Source: Thermococcus alcaliphilus (lineage in GTDB: Archaea > Methanobacteriota_B > Thermococci > Thermococcales > Thermococcaceae). From it: a stretch of DNA of 64,000 bases. The notes under the pieces were generated by a model. That model had not been told where the DNA came from, ran no database searches, and saw nothing but the letters and a program-made list of their open reading frames with translations. Shown piece after piece: positions 38,341 to 46,334 of the stretch. Made by a program: the position numbers and the translations under genes. The first letter of the stretch is position 1, and every line of letters begins with the position of its first letter. The stretch is from the NCBI RefSeq assembly GCF_024054535.1, contig NZ_JAMXLV010000018.1, positions 62,001-126,000 of the forward strand. Direction: 5' to 3'.

Positions 38341-38350
38341 CCTATATAAA
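38341..38350 (-). promoter_or_regulatory. gdhA promoter
   Basis: On the minus strand TTTATATAGG with upstream CGAAAAG forms a strong TATA/BRE. The start should be near 38322, leaving a ~30-base leader with GGAGGG. This fits the high expression expected for gdhA. Confidence 0.7.
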
Positions 38351-38466
38351 CTTTTCGCCGAAAGTGGTTAGAGAACCGATATTTTTAAACAAAAGGTTAT
38401 GTACATACATTTTCCTATAAATAAAAAACATCTAAAAAAGTTTTCTGATGGAGGAGCTCCCAGAGG

Positions 38467-38498
38467 CTTTTTTTAGCATACATCAATGCCTAAAAAAG
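38467..38498. repeat. 13-bp inverted repeat with 6-base loop
   Basis: CTTTTTTTAGCAT (38467-38479) and ATGCCTAAAAAAG (38486-38498) pair at 12 of 13 positions across ACATCA. The T7 run makes it a possible terminator on the plus strand, and the A6 run reads as T6 on the other, so it could end transcripts from both sides. Confidence 0.5.
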
Positions 38499-38552
38499 TG
38501 TATTGACGTATGGAAAGTTTTAACTATGTCAAAATATTTTAAAAAAGTAAAA

Positions 38553-38616
38553 GTGCCCTCAGCGAGAAGTCGGTCATCACCATTCAGCTCACTCTTGTTC
38601 CAATCATCGGGACATA
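38553..38616 (-). ncRNA. Probable box C/D sRNA
   Basis: On the minus strand: CCGATGA (C box, weaker first bases), 16-base guide, D' CTGA, spacer ATG, C' GTGATGA, 11-base guide CCGACTTCTCG, D box CTGA, with CCC/GGG at the ends able to pair. The D', C' and D boxes are exact; the first guide spacing is longer than 12. It is less canonical than the two other sRNAs in this window. Confidence 0.55.
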
Positions 38617-38820
38617 CTTAATTATTCCCAAAATCCTTTTAAAGCTAAACCCACAGTCAACGTTATGCAGTTATATAATATTTCTCAATTGCGAAATTTT
38701 AAACAGTTGTCCAAAAAATCATATTACGCTAGTTTTAAGTATCGTCGTCTTGACAAATATCCAGATTCTAAGTTTTAAGTGTTTGTAAATCGTCTTTTGT
38801 CGAAATAAGCCAAGAGAAAA

Positions 38821-38873
38821 GTTTATTAATGGAAGAAAACATAGACACATTTGCCGATATTTGTACATCGGCA
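38821..38873 (+). promoter_or_regulatory. NSS transporter promoter with inverted repeat at the start site
   Basis: GTTTATTAA (38821-38829) is the likely TATA, preceded by AGAGAAAA. About 25 bases downstream TGCCGA (38852-38857) and TCGGCA (38868-38873) form a perfect 6-bp inverted repeat with a 10-base spacer around the predicted transcription start. Either a repressor operator or a leader hairpin would fit. Confidence 0.5.
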
Positions 38874-38908
38874 CAGCTTTCCATACAACACTATACGAGG
38901 TGAATTAG

Positions 38909-40483
38909 ATGGAGCAAAGGGATAGGTGGGCAACCAAAATTGGTTTGATCTTAGCTATGGCAGGAAACGCAATAGGTCTCGGAAACTTCTGGAGATTCCC
39001 CTATCAGGCCGCCAAGAACGGTGGCGGTGCGTTCATGATTCCCTACTTTGTCGCACTGTTCCTCCTTGGAATACCCATCATGTGGGTAGAGTGGGTCGAG
39101 GGTAGATATGGAGGTAAGTATGGCCACGGTACGTTGGGCCCAACATTCTACTTAATGGCCAGAGAAAGCTTGAAGCCAAAGACGGCATTGATATTTGGTA
39201 TGATCGGTGGTATGTTGGCATTCTCAGTTACAACATTGCTCAACAGCTATTATCTGCACATTATAGGATGGTCAGCAGCATACACCTACTTCAGCGCAAC
39301 CGGAGCATACTTTGGAAAAGACTCCGTGGAGTTCCTTATTAGCTATCTAAGCAACAATACCCAAGTGTTCATCTTCTGGGGTATCTCAGTTGCACTCCTC
39401 GGTGTTGCAGTAGGTCAAGGTGTTAGCAAAGGTATCGAGAGATGGGTTAAAGTAATGATGCCAGCTTTGTATGTGGCAGCTATCTTATTGGTTTTGAGAT
39501 CTCTCACCCTTGGTTCACCAGTAAAACCAGAATGGAGCTCAATTAAGGGATTTGAGTTCCTATGGGAGCCAAGATTTAGCGAAGTAACATGGCAATCAGC
39601 CCTTGCAGCTGCAGGACAGATATTCTTCACACTCTCCCTTGGTATGGGTATCATACAGAACTATGCCTCCTACCTGGGCCCAGAGGATGACGTTGCACTT
39701 TCAGGTTTGGCAACAGTTTCACTCAACGAGTTTGCCGAGGTTATCCTCGGTGGTTCAATTGCTATCCCAATAGCCTTCGCTTACCTTGGCCCAGAAAAGG
39801 CTATAGCAGGTGGTGTCGGTTTAGCATACATAGCTTTACCAAACGTCTTCATGAACATGCCAGCTGGACAGCTATTCGGTGCAATATGGTTCCTATTGCT
39901 CTGGTTTGCAGGATTCACATCAGCTATAGCCATGTACAACTATCTTGTCGCTCTGCTTGAAGAGGATCTAAAGATAAGCAGAAAGACAGGTTCAGTTATG
40001 GTGTTTATACTCTACTTCCTCTTGGGACTTCCAGTCGTCCTAGATCCAACAAAGAAGTTCTTAGAGCTTTACTACCTCACAGAGCTTGACAACTGGGTTG
40101 GAAGCTATCTCCTCGTAGTACTTGGTCTCTTTGACATTATAGTTGCAGTATGGCTCTTCAAGCCAGACAACTTCTGGGAGGAGCTTCACAAGGGAGCATA
40201 CATCAGAGTTCCAGAGTGGGTTAAGCCGATAATCCTTTACATAGCTCCAATTTATACAATAATCCTCTTGGTATTCACAACCAAGGACTATATAACTGGA
40301 GGATACTTCAAAGCAGTCCCAGCATACGTTAAACCAGAGCTTGCCCAGTATGCCAACTGGGTCTGGTACGCAAGAATAGTGATGTTCATAATACTCATCA
40401 TTGGTGCCATTGAAGCATACATGGCCATTAAGAAGAAGTATGGCGAGGAATTAGCAAAGAACGAGGTAATAATAAAGCTCTGA
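38909..40483 (+). CDS. Sodium-dependent NSS-family transporter
   Basis: 524 residues, about 12 transmembrane helices. The first helix WATKIGLILAMAGNAIGLGN followed by FWRFPYQAAKNGGGAF is the sodium- and substrate-binding motif of the neurotransmitter:sodium symporter (LeuT) family. The substrate is probably a hydrophobic amino acid. GAGGTG precedes the ATG. A MetS-like small subunit gene follows immediately, as in the MetPS system of Corynebacterium. Confidence 0.93.
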   Translation: MEQRDRWATKIGLILAMAGNAIGLGNFWRFPYQAAKNGGGAFMIPYFVALFLLGIPIMWVEWVEGRYGGKYGHGTLGPTFYLMARESLKPKTALIFGMIGGMLAFSVTTLLNSYYLHIIGWSAAYTYFSATGAYFGKDSVEFLISYLSNNTQVFIFWGISVALLGVAVGQGVSKGIERWVKVMMPALYVAAILLVLRSLTLGSPVKPEWSSIKGFEFLWEPRFSEVTWQSALAAAGQIFFTLSLGMGIIQNYASYLGPEDDVALSGLATVSLNEFAEVILGGSIAIPIAFAYLGPEKAIAGGVGLAYIALPNVFMNMPAGQLFGAIWFLLLWFAGFTSAIAMYNYLVALLEEDLKISRKTGSVMVFILYFLLGLPVVLDPTKKFLELYYLTELDNWVGSYLLVVLGLFDIIVAVWLFKPDNFWEELHKGAYIRVPEWVKPIILYIAPIYTIILLVFTTKDYITGGYFKAVPAYVKPELAQYANWVWYARIVMFIILIIGAIEAYMAIKKKYGEELAKNEVIIKL

Positions 40484-40494
40484 GGTGGTGAAAA

Positions 40495-40599
40495 ATGAAG
40501 GCAAGTGCTTTGGCATTTATGTCCCTTGCATGGGGCGTAATATTAATCTGGATGTACTTGGCAGTGAGCAAGTTGCTCAAGGCAGGGCAAAAATCTTAA
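40495..40599 (+). CDS. MetS-like NSS transporter small subunit
   Basis: A 34-residue single-helix membrane peptide, MKASALAFMSLAWGVILIWM then YLAVSKLLKAGQKS. A GGTGGTG site lies 5 bases upstream and the gene begins 11 bases after the transporter stop. MetS-type proteins are required partners of NSS transporters in bacteria. The Trp-Gly-containing helix and short basic tail match the family. Confidence 0.8.
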   Translation: MKASALAFMSLAWGVILIWMYLAVSKLLKAGQKS

Positions 40600-40642
40600 A
40601 GCCCTTTTCTTTTCTTTATAATATTTAGAGGAGGTGTTCTTT

Positions 40643-41371
40643 GTGAAAAGTCCAGAGCTTCTTAGGGAAACTGCAAAGGTTTTAGAAGAGACCGAGGAAA
40701 GAATTAAAAGTTTAACTTCCCTCTCACCAAGGAAGAAGCAAAGTGCTCTAAACAAAATAAGGGAGGCAAAAGAGAATTTTAAAAAAATGGCTGATGAAGT
40801 TGTTATTGATAACGAAGAGCTTGCTAACTTTTTCTTAAAGCGAGCTGTTAAGCTAAAGAACTCTACAAACGACAAGACCATAGAGCGATTAGGGGAGAAA
40901 GAGTACATGAAGAGCGTCGAGGCGATGTTTAGATATTCCAAAGCCGCACCGTATGATTTTGCGGGGTATATGAAATATGTAAACAGAGCTTACAAAGCAT
41001 ACGTGTGGGGTATGATAAGCTTTTTTGTTGTAACCGCGTTCTTGCCGGTGGAATTTAAAATAACTTCCCTCATATTGCTGATCCCGATATTGCTTTCTCT
41101 CCTGAGTTTAAGGAAGAGGGGATATACGGGACTTATGCTGGCTTTTGCAGCAACCCCAATTCCTCTAATAACAGGTGCCCTTGCAGTGAGGGCTTATTTA
41201 GATGTGTTCATAAGCCCCAGTGGACTTCAAGAAGCCGCTCAAGGATTGGGAGTATCTCCAACTACTGCCCAAATCGTCGCTGGAGTAATGGTGCTCTTTG
41301 GAATTGCCGAGCTGTTGCTGTTGAGCTATGCTATCTACATGTTTTACAAGCACAGACACGCATTCCTCTGA
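40643..41371 (+). CDS. Membrane protein with long helical N-terminal domain
   Basis: About 242 residues. GTG start with GAGGAGGTG upstream, TATA at about 40614-40622. Residues 1-115 are charged helices (ETAKVLEETEERIKSLTSL...), probably coiled coil; 4 transmembrane segments follow between ~120 and 240. I recognise no family. Confidence 0.6.
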   Translation: MKSPELLRETAKVLEETEERIKSLTSLSPRKKQSALNKIREAKENFKKMADEVVIDNEELANFFLKRAVKLKNSTNDKTIERLGEKEYMKSVEAMFRYSKAAPYDFAGYMKYVNRAYKAYVWGMISFFVVTAFLPVEFKITSLILLIPILLSLLSLRKRGYTGLMLAFAATPIPLITGALAVRAYLDVFISPSGLQEAAQGLGVSPTTAQIVAGVMVLFGIAELLLLSYAIYMFYKHRHAFL

Positions 41372-41393
41372 AAAGAAAATTAAAATTTAGCTC

Positions 41394-41711
41394 TCAATAG
41401 AGAGCTTCGTTTCCTTTTTCTCCCGTCCTTACTCTTATCGCTTCATAGACAGGCAGAATGAATATCTTGCCATCCCCGGGTATGCCTCGTCTCGCATTTT
41501 GAATTATTGTACTAACGACTTTTTCCACATCCTCATCTTTAACAACTATCTCAATCTTCATCTTCGGCATGAGCTCATAAGGTGGTACTCCTCCCTGCAC
41601 ACCCCTGCCCTTGACGGGATAAGCAGTCATGGGCACTATCCCCATTTGCTTCAAAGCCTTTTGAACTCTATCAAAATCCTCTTCCCTAACAACAGCTTCA
41701 ATTTTTCTCAT
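41394..41711 (-). CDS. PII-like nitrogen regulatory protein with short T-loop region
   Basis: 105 residues starting MRKIEAVVREEDFDRVQKAL after a GGTGG site. The PII fold is clear: MTAYPVKGRGVQGG, KMKIEIVVKDEDVEKVVSTI and GIPGDGKIFILPVYEAIRVRTGE (the ADP/ATP-binding B-loop and C-terminal region). The T-loop is shorter than usual and has no uridylylatable Tyr51. It may sense ATP/2-oxoglutarate but its usual partner AmtB is not nearby; gdhA and the NSS transporter are. Confidence 0.85.
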   Translation of the reverse strand: MRKIEAVVREEDFDRVQKALKQMGIVPMTAYPVKGRGVQGGVPPYELMPKMKIEIVVKDEDVEKVVSTIIQNARRGIPGDGKIFILPVYEAIRVRTGEKGNEALY

Positions 41712-41756
41712 AAGTTCCACCAAATATAATTAGGAAAGAAAAGAAGATAAACTTTT

Positions 41757-43718
41757 CTAACCCAGGTATTTCAAAGCTCTTTCAAGTCTCTTCTTTGGAA
41801 TTCTGGTTTCTTTTGCCAGTTTCACTAAATCGGCATTTTTAAGGTCTTCAATGTTTTTAATTCCAGCTTTCTTTAGTTTTTCAACGGTCTTTGGGCCTAT
41901 ACCCTTTATAGCCAGAAGCTTTTTCTCGAATTCTTTTTCTTCCTTTGTTATCTCTTCAAGCTCAAGCTGACGTTTGGCTTTACTGCTCTCCCACCTTTCC
42001 TCCAAGTTCTGAGCACTTGCAACGCTTATGCTTTCCCCTTTCTCTTCTTCATCTAAGGGAATTTCCGGTGGTTCAATGTAATCGGGAACACTCGGAGGCT
42101 CCTCACTCACGTAAACCTCGATGTTTATTGGGTGAAATGGATTGTCAATCTCCTCCACCTCTTCTAAGAATTCCCTTTCTTTGAATTCACGGCCTTTGAA
42201 GTACTCTTCTAGAGCGTTTGCCAAGCGGTGGAAGTAGTTTGTGTGCTCCAAAAGACGGTTTTTGCCATATTCCTTTGCTTGACCCGTGGTTATGAGGAAG
42301 GGCCAATCACTGCTCTCAATAAGCAAAAGCTCCCTTCCAAGCTGTTCTAAAACTCTATCGCCAAACTTGTCCTCATGGAGATATTTACTTGCAAGGGCGA
42401 CCATCCTTCTCTCTGCAAGATGTATATGCTCCCACATCCACTCCACTTCTGGATTCCACCATGTGTAATGAGTCCCGTACATTCCCCACGAACCCTCTGG
42501 AAGCTCTATCTCATACCTTTCCCCTTGATAGTTCTCAAGGAACCTTGATATCGTTGTGCTCTCTATGCCCTCCTTTTCCATAAGCTCCAGTACCCTTCCA
42601 AGCCATTTAACACCCTCAAACCACCAGTGACCAAAGAGTTCCGTATCGTAAGGTGCAACAACTATGCCTTTTTCTCCGTATTCTCTCTCATATTCTTCCA
42701 GGAGAGACTTAACTAAGCTTACAAAGTGTCTTGCATGTTCCTCAACCCTTTCTAAAGCCTTTTCTGGAACGTAGGGTTTTTTCCCCCCAAGGTCGACTTC
42801 TTTGGATGTAACCCTCCAGTACTGTCCTCCACTCTTTTCTGCTTTTTTGTGGAACTCCCTATACCAGAAATCCCCTGGATACCCTATATCCGCACTCCAA
42901 ACTTGGAGCCCAGTTTCCCTGTTCCTCGCGAACACAGCTATGTTCGTTCCCTTTATGAAGTAAGGTCTCAGTGTAGACTTCTTGGTCTTTGCAGGGAGGA
43001 TTTTCCCATAACCAAAGCTTGCTGGACCTTCATCTATCAGGTGGCTTTCAACGAAGAAAAACTCCAATCCGTACTTTTCTAAAAACTTTTCAATACCTTT
43101 TCTCCACAACACTTCTCCGCTGCTTGGGCTTTGCCAAAGCCCCTCTGGCCTGTAAGCACACTCTGGAAGCCATATACCCTTTGGCTTCCTTCCAAAATAT
43201 TTTTCGTAGGTGAAAATTCCATTGACAATCTGTCCCTCAATTGCTTCATCCCTCTCTAAGAGAGGTAGATAGCCGTGGGTTGCTCCAGATGTTATTATCT
43301 CTATGTATCCTTCATCTTGCAACTGCTTGAGAACCCCAAGTATGTCTCCGTTTATGCTCTTCCAGTACCCATAGACTCTAGTGAAGTAATCAAGCATGTA
43401 AGAAATTGCATGTTTAAGCTTTTCATCCTCGTATTTTTCCAAGTCCTCACGCATGGCTTTGAGTTTTCTCTCCATGTATTCCTCAAATCCCCTCTTTATG
43501 TACTCATCTGCAAGCTGCTCGGCTAATATCGGTGTGACACCTATTACCAGTTGAAACTTTACCCCTTTTTTCTTGAGCCTCTCAAACTCCATCAAAAGAG
43601 GTATGTAAGTCTCAGAGATAGCCTCAAAGATCCACTCCTCGCCAAAAGGCCATTTGCCATGTTTCCTTACATAGGGAATATGGGTGTGTAGCACAAACGT
43701 AAAATATCCTCTGACCAT
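41757..43718 (-). CDS. GH57 1,4-alpha-glucan branching enzyme with C-terminal HhH
   Basis: 653 residues. GH57 motifs: VLHTHIPYV (motif 1), GIWLPECAY with the nucleophile Glu186 and APYDTELFGHWWFEG with the acid Asp358, equivalent to E183/D354 of T. kodakarensis TK1436. The C-terminus (~600-653) has a helix-hairpin-helix IKGIGPKTVEKLKKAGI, as in TK1436. The enzyme makes alpha-1,6 branches in glycogen-like polysaccharides. Confidence 0.9.
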   Translation of the reverse strand: MVRGYFTFVLHTHIPYVRKHGKWPFGEEWIFEAISETYIPLLMEFERLKKKGVKFQLVIGVTPILAEQLADEYIKRGFEEYMERKLKAMREDLEKYEDEKLKHAISYMLDYFTRVYGYWKSINGDILGVLKQLQDEGYIEIITSGATHGYLPLLERDEAIEGQIVNGIFTYEKYFGRKPKGIWLPECAYRPEGLWQSPSSGEVLWRKGIEKFLEKYGLEFFFVESHLIDEGPASFGYGKILPAKTKKSTLRPYFIKGTNIAVFARNRETGLQVWSADIGYPGDFWYREFHKKAEKSGGQYWRVTSKEVDLGGKKPYVPEKALERVEEHARHFVSLVKSLLEEYEREYGEKGIVVAPYDTELFGHWWFEGVKWLGRVLELMEKEGIESTTISRFLENYQGERYEIELPEGSWGMYGTHYTWWNPEVEWMWEHIHLAERRMVALASKYLHEDKFGDRVLEQLGRELLLIESSDWPFLITTGQAKEYGKNRLLEHTNYFHRLANALEEYFKGREFKEREFLEEVEEIDNPFHPINIEVYVSEEPPSVPDYIEPPEIPLDEEEKGESISVASAQNLEERWESSKAKRQLELEEITKEEKEFEKKLLAIKGIGPKTVEKLKKAGIKNIEDLKNADLVKLAKETRIPKKRLERALKYLG

Positions 43719-43907
43719 AAAATACCACCTCTATGCTGCAATTCTGTAGAACTTTATTAACTTTTGAGTATTTAACGATTTCGGAATGGAAATTCCTTTT
43801 ATGGTTTAAAAATGGTTCATAACGATGAAATACTTGAGAATGTAGAGAATGTACAAGCACCGCTATAATTTAAAAGCATTTGGAACAACTTTCCCTAGGT
43901 GGGAAGA

Positions 43908-45860
43908 GTGAAGCAGGAAATGAGCAGTGTCGACATCAAATACATAGTAGAGGAGCTGAAGTCCTTAGAGGGGGCTAGGGTTGACAAAATATACCACGAT
44001 GGAGATCAGATTAGAATAAAACTCCACGTAGCGGGAGAAGGGAGGAAAGATCTTATTATTGAGGCAGGGAGAAGGATTCATCTAACAACCTATATAAAAG
44101 AAACTCCCCAACAGCCCTCTTCGTTCACCATGCTTCTCAGAAAATACCTGAGCGGCTTGAGGCTTGAAAAGATAGAACAGCACGATTTTGATAGAATAGT
44201 GAAACTCAAAATAGGGGAATATACACTAATAGCCGAGCTCTTTAAAAGGGGTAATGTTATTCTCGTTGATAAAGATAATGTCATAATCTCTGCCATGAGG
44301 TATGAAGAGTTTAAAGATAGGGCAATAAAACCAAAACACGAGTACAAACTCCCTCCTGCGAGAGAGAACCCCATTGACGTTTCTTGGGAGAAGTTTAAAG
44401 AGCTCATATCATCTCAAGAAGTTGAGATAGTTAGGGCTTTGGCGAGAAGCCTTAATATGGGCGGGTTATATGCGGAGGAGATTCTTCTAAGGGCTGGAAT
44501 AGAGAAAACCAAGAAAGCCAACGAGTTGAATGAAGATGAGCTCAAAGCTATCTTTGATAGGATGAAAGAAGTTTTTAACTCCCCGAAGAAGCCAAACATA
44601 GTATATAAAGACTCTGCACCCATAGATGTCCTTCCAATCGAGCTCAAGTGGTATGAAGGCTATGAGAAAAAATTCTTCGAGACTTTCAGCGAGGCTTTAG
44701 ATGAGTATTTTGGAAAAATCCTCATTGAGAGTGCAAAAATTGAGAGAACCAAAAAGCTTCAGGACAAAAAAAGAGGGTTAGAGATTACTCTTAGAAAGCA
44801 AGAAGAAATGATAAAAGGTTTTGAAAGGCAGATGCAGGAAAATCAGGAGATCGGCGACTTAATCTACGCAAACTTCACCTTTGTGGAAAACCTCCTCAAA
44901 GAGCTTTCAAAGGCAGTTGAAAAGCTTGGGTGGGAGGAATTCAAGAAAAGAATAGAAGAAGGTAGAAAATCAGGCAATAAAGTAGCTCAGATGATAAAAG
45001 GCGTAGATCCAAAAGAGAAGGCCGTAACGGTCGAACTCGAAGGTAAAAAGGTAAAGCTCTACCTCAACAAAAGCATAGGAGAAAATGCCGAGATTTACTA
45101 TGAGAAGGCCAAAAAAGCAAAGCACAAGCTTGAAGGGGCAAGAAAAGCTTATGAAGACACACTGAAAAAGATTCAAGAAATTGAAAAGCTCATAGAGGAA
45201 GAAGAGAAAAAAGAACTCAGCGTGAAGAAGCTTGAAAAAAGAAAGAAGAAGTGGTTCGAAAAGTTCAGATGGTTTGTAAGCAGTGAAGGCTTTCTGATAA
45301 TAGGGGGAAAAGATGCCACAACAAATGAGATAGTCATAAAGAGACATATGAGTGAGAACGACCTCTACTGCCATGCAGATATTTATGGAGCGCCACACGT
45401 GGTAATAAAAGATGGCAAGAAAGCTGGGGAGAAAACGATATTTGAAGCCTGTCAGTTCGCAGTTTCCATGTCAAGGGCATGGAAAGATGGAATATACTCC
45501 GGAGACGCTTACTGGGCAGATCCGAGCCAAGTAACAAAAAAAGCTCCAAGTGGAGAATACCTGGGTAAGGGAGCCTTCATGGTTTATGGAAAGAGAAACT
45601 GGATGCATGGACTACCCGTAAAGCTCGCCGTTGGAATAGTAGAATATGAAGGAGAGAAGCTCCCAATGTGTGGGCCTGTTGATGCCGTTAGGGCTCATAC
45701 GAATAAGTACATCATTATCCGCCCGGGAAGAACAAAAAAGAGCGAACTTGCCAAAAAAATAGCTAAAATTTTCGAGAAGTGGGGATACAAAGTGGATCTT
45801 GATGAGTTAATGCAAATCCTACCGCCCGGAAACGGTGAGATTGTGGAGGTGGTCGAATGA
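43908..45860 (+). CDS. RqcH/NFACT-family ribosome quality-control factor
   Basis: About 650 residues. NFACT-N domain at ~1-230 with HDFDRIVKL, the Asp-Arg motif conserved in Rqc2/RqcH; helix-hairpin and coiled coil (~280-440); NFACT-R domain beginning FRWFVSSEGFLIIGGKDATT with later DLYCHADIYGAPHVVIK and KGAFMVYGKRNW. Homologues bind stalled 50S peptidyl-tRNA and add alanine tails. GTG chosen from AGGTGG, with ATG 12 bases downstream as an alternative. It overlaps the next gene by 4 bases. Confidence 0.88.
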   Translation: MKQEMSSVDIKYIVEELKSLEGARVDKIYHDGDQIRIKLHVAGEGRKDLIIEAGRRIHLTTYIKETPQQPSSFTMLLRKYLSGLRLEKIEQHDFDRIVKLKIGEYTLIAELFKRGNVILVDKDNVIISAMRYEEFKDRAIKPKHEYKLPPARENPIDVSWEKFKELISSQEVEIVRALARSLNMGGLYAEEILLRAGIEKTKKANELNEDELKAIFDRMKEVFNSPKKPNIVYKDSAPIDVLPIELKWYEGYEKKFFETFSEALDEYFGKILIESAKIERTKKLQDKKRGLEITLRKQEEMIKGFERQMQENQEIGDLIYANFTFVENLLKELSKAVEKLGWEEFKKRIEEGRKSGNKVAQMIKGVDPKEKAVTVELEGKKVKLYLNKSIGENAEIYYEKAKKAKHKLEGARKAYEDTLKKIQEIEKLIEEEEKKELSVKKLEKRKKKWFEKFRWFVSSEGFLIIGGKDATTNEIVIKRHMSENDLYCHADIYGAPHVVIKDGKKAGEKTIFEACQFAVSMSRAWKDGIYSGDAYWADPSQVTKKAPSGEYLGKGAFMVYGKRNWMHGLPVKLAVGIVEYEGEKLPMCGPVDAVRAHTNKYIIIRPGRTKKSELAKKIAKIFEKWGYKVDLDELMQILPPGNGEIVEVVE

Positions 45861-46297
45861 TAAACCTCTATGCAATAGCCCAGAGAGAACTTGCAAAGGA
45901 TTTACTCTTCGAGGTTGACGATGAAGTAGTGACGTTCTCTGTAAAGGGGGTTATGATAGCAAAGACGAACTCAAAGGGCTATAATTTTTCTTTTGTTGAG
46001 ATTACAGACAATGAGTTTGTGCTGGCAGTTCAGATGAGAGGGTATGTGATTTATCTCGGCTTAGAAAGCGATGAAGTAATTGACGAGGATGCTTATCCAG
46101 AGCTTGTGAGGGCGTTGATAAACCACCTCTTGCCAGCCCTTCACACACTTATTAGGGAAGCCGAGAAGAGCTATAATGGAAAAGCAGATCTGCTTTTAGA
46201 TGACAATATGAGCCCCGAGATGAAAGAATTCTTTTATGAGTTACTCCTCAAACACAAGAGGGGACTGCCAACGCACGAGCAGGTCGATGTTGCGTAG
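45857..46297 (+). CDS. Conserved protein of unknown function after RqcH
   Basis: 146 residues, soluble. The N-terminal half is beta-rich (VVTFSVKGVMIAKTNSKGYN), the rest is helical with a long helix (LIREAEKSYNGKADLLLDDN). No motif is recognised. ATGA overlap with the RqcH-type gene implies tight coupling, so a role near ribosome quality control is possible. Confidence 0.65.
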   Translation: MINLYAIAQRELAKDLLFEVDDEVVTFSVKGVMIAKTNSKGYNFSFVEITDNEFVLAVQMRGYVIYLGLESDEVIDEDAYPELVRALINHLLPALHTLIREAEKSYNGKADLLLDDNMSPEMKEFFYELLLKHKRGLPTHEQVDVA

Positions 46298-46334
46298 CAA
46301 AGGTTTTTAAAGAATCTGCATGTAGGGAGGAACC

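Larger units (their letters stand above)
38299..38908. other. 610-base intergenic region between gdhA and the NSS transporter
   Basis: No protein gene is credible here. It holds the gdhA promoter, a TATGTACATA palindrome (38398-38407), a GGAGCTCC palindrome within 38452-38462, a 13-bp imperfect inverted repeat, a box C/D sRNA on the minus strand, and the divergent NSS promoter with a 6-bp inverted repeat. The remaining bases are AT-rich and unremarkable. Confidence 0.7.
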
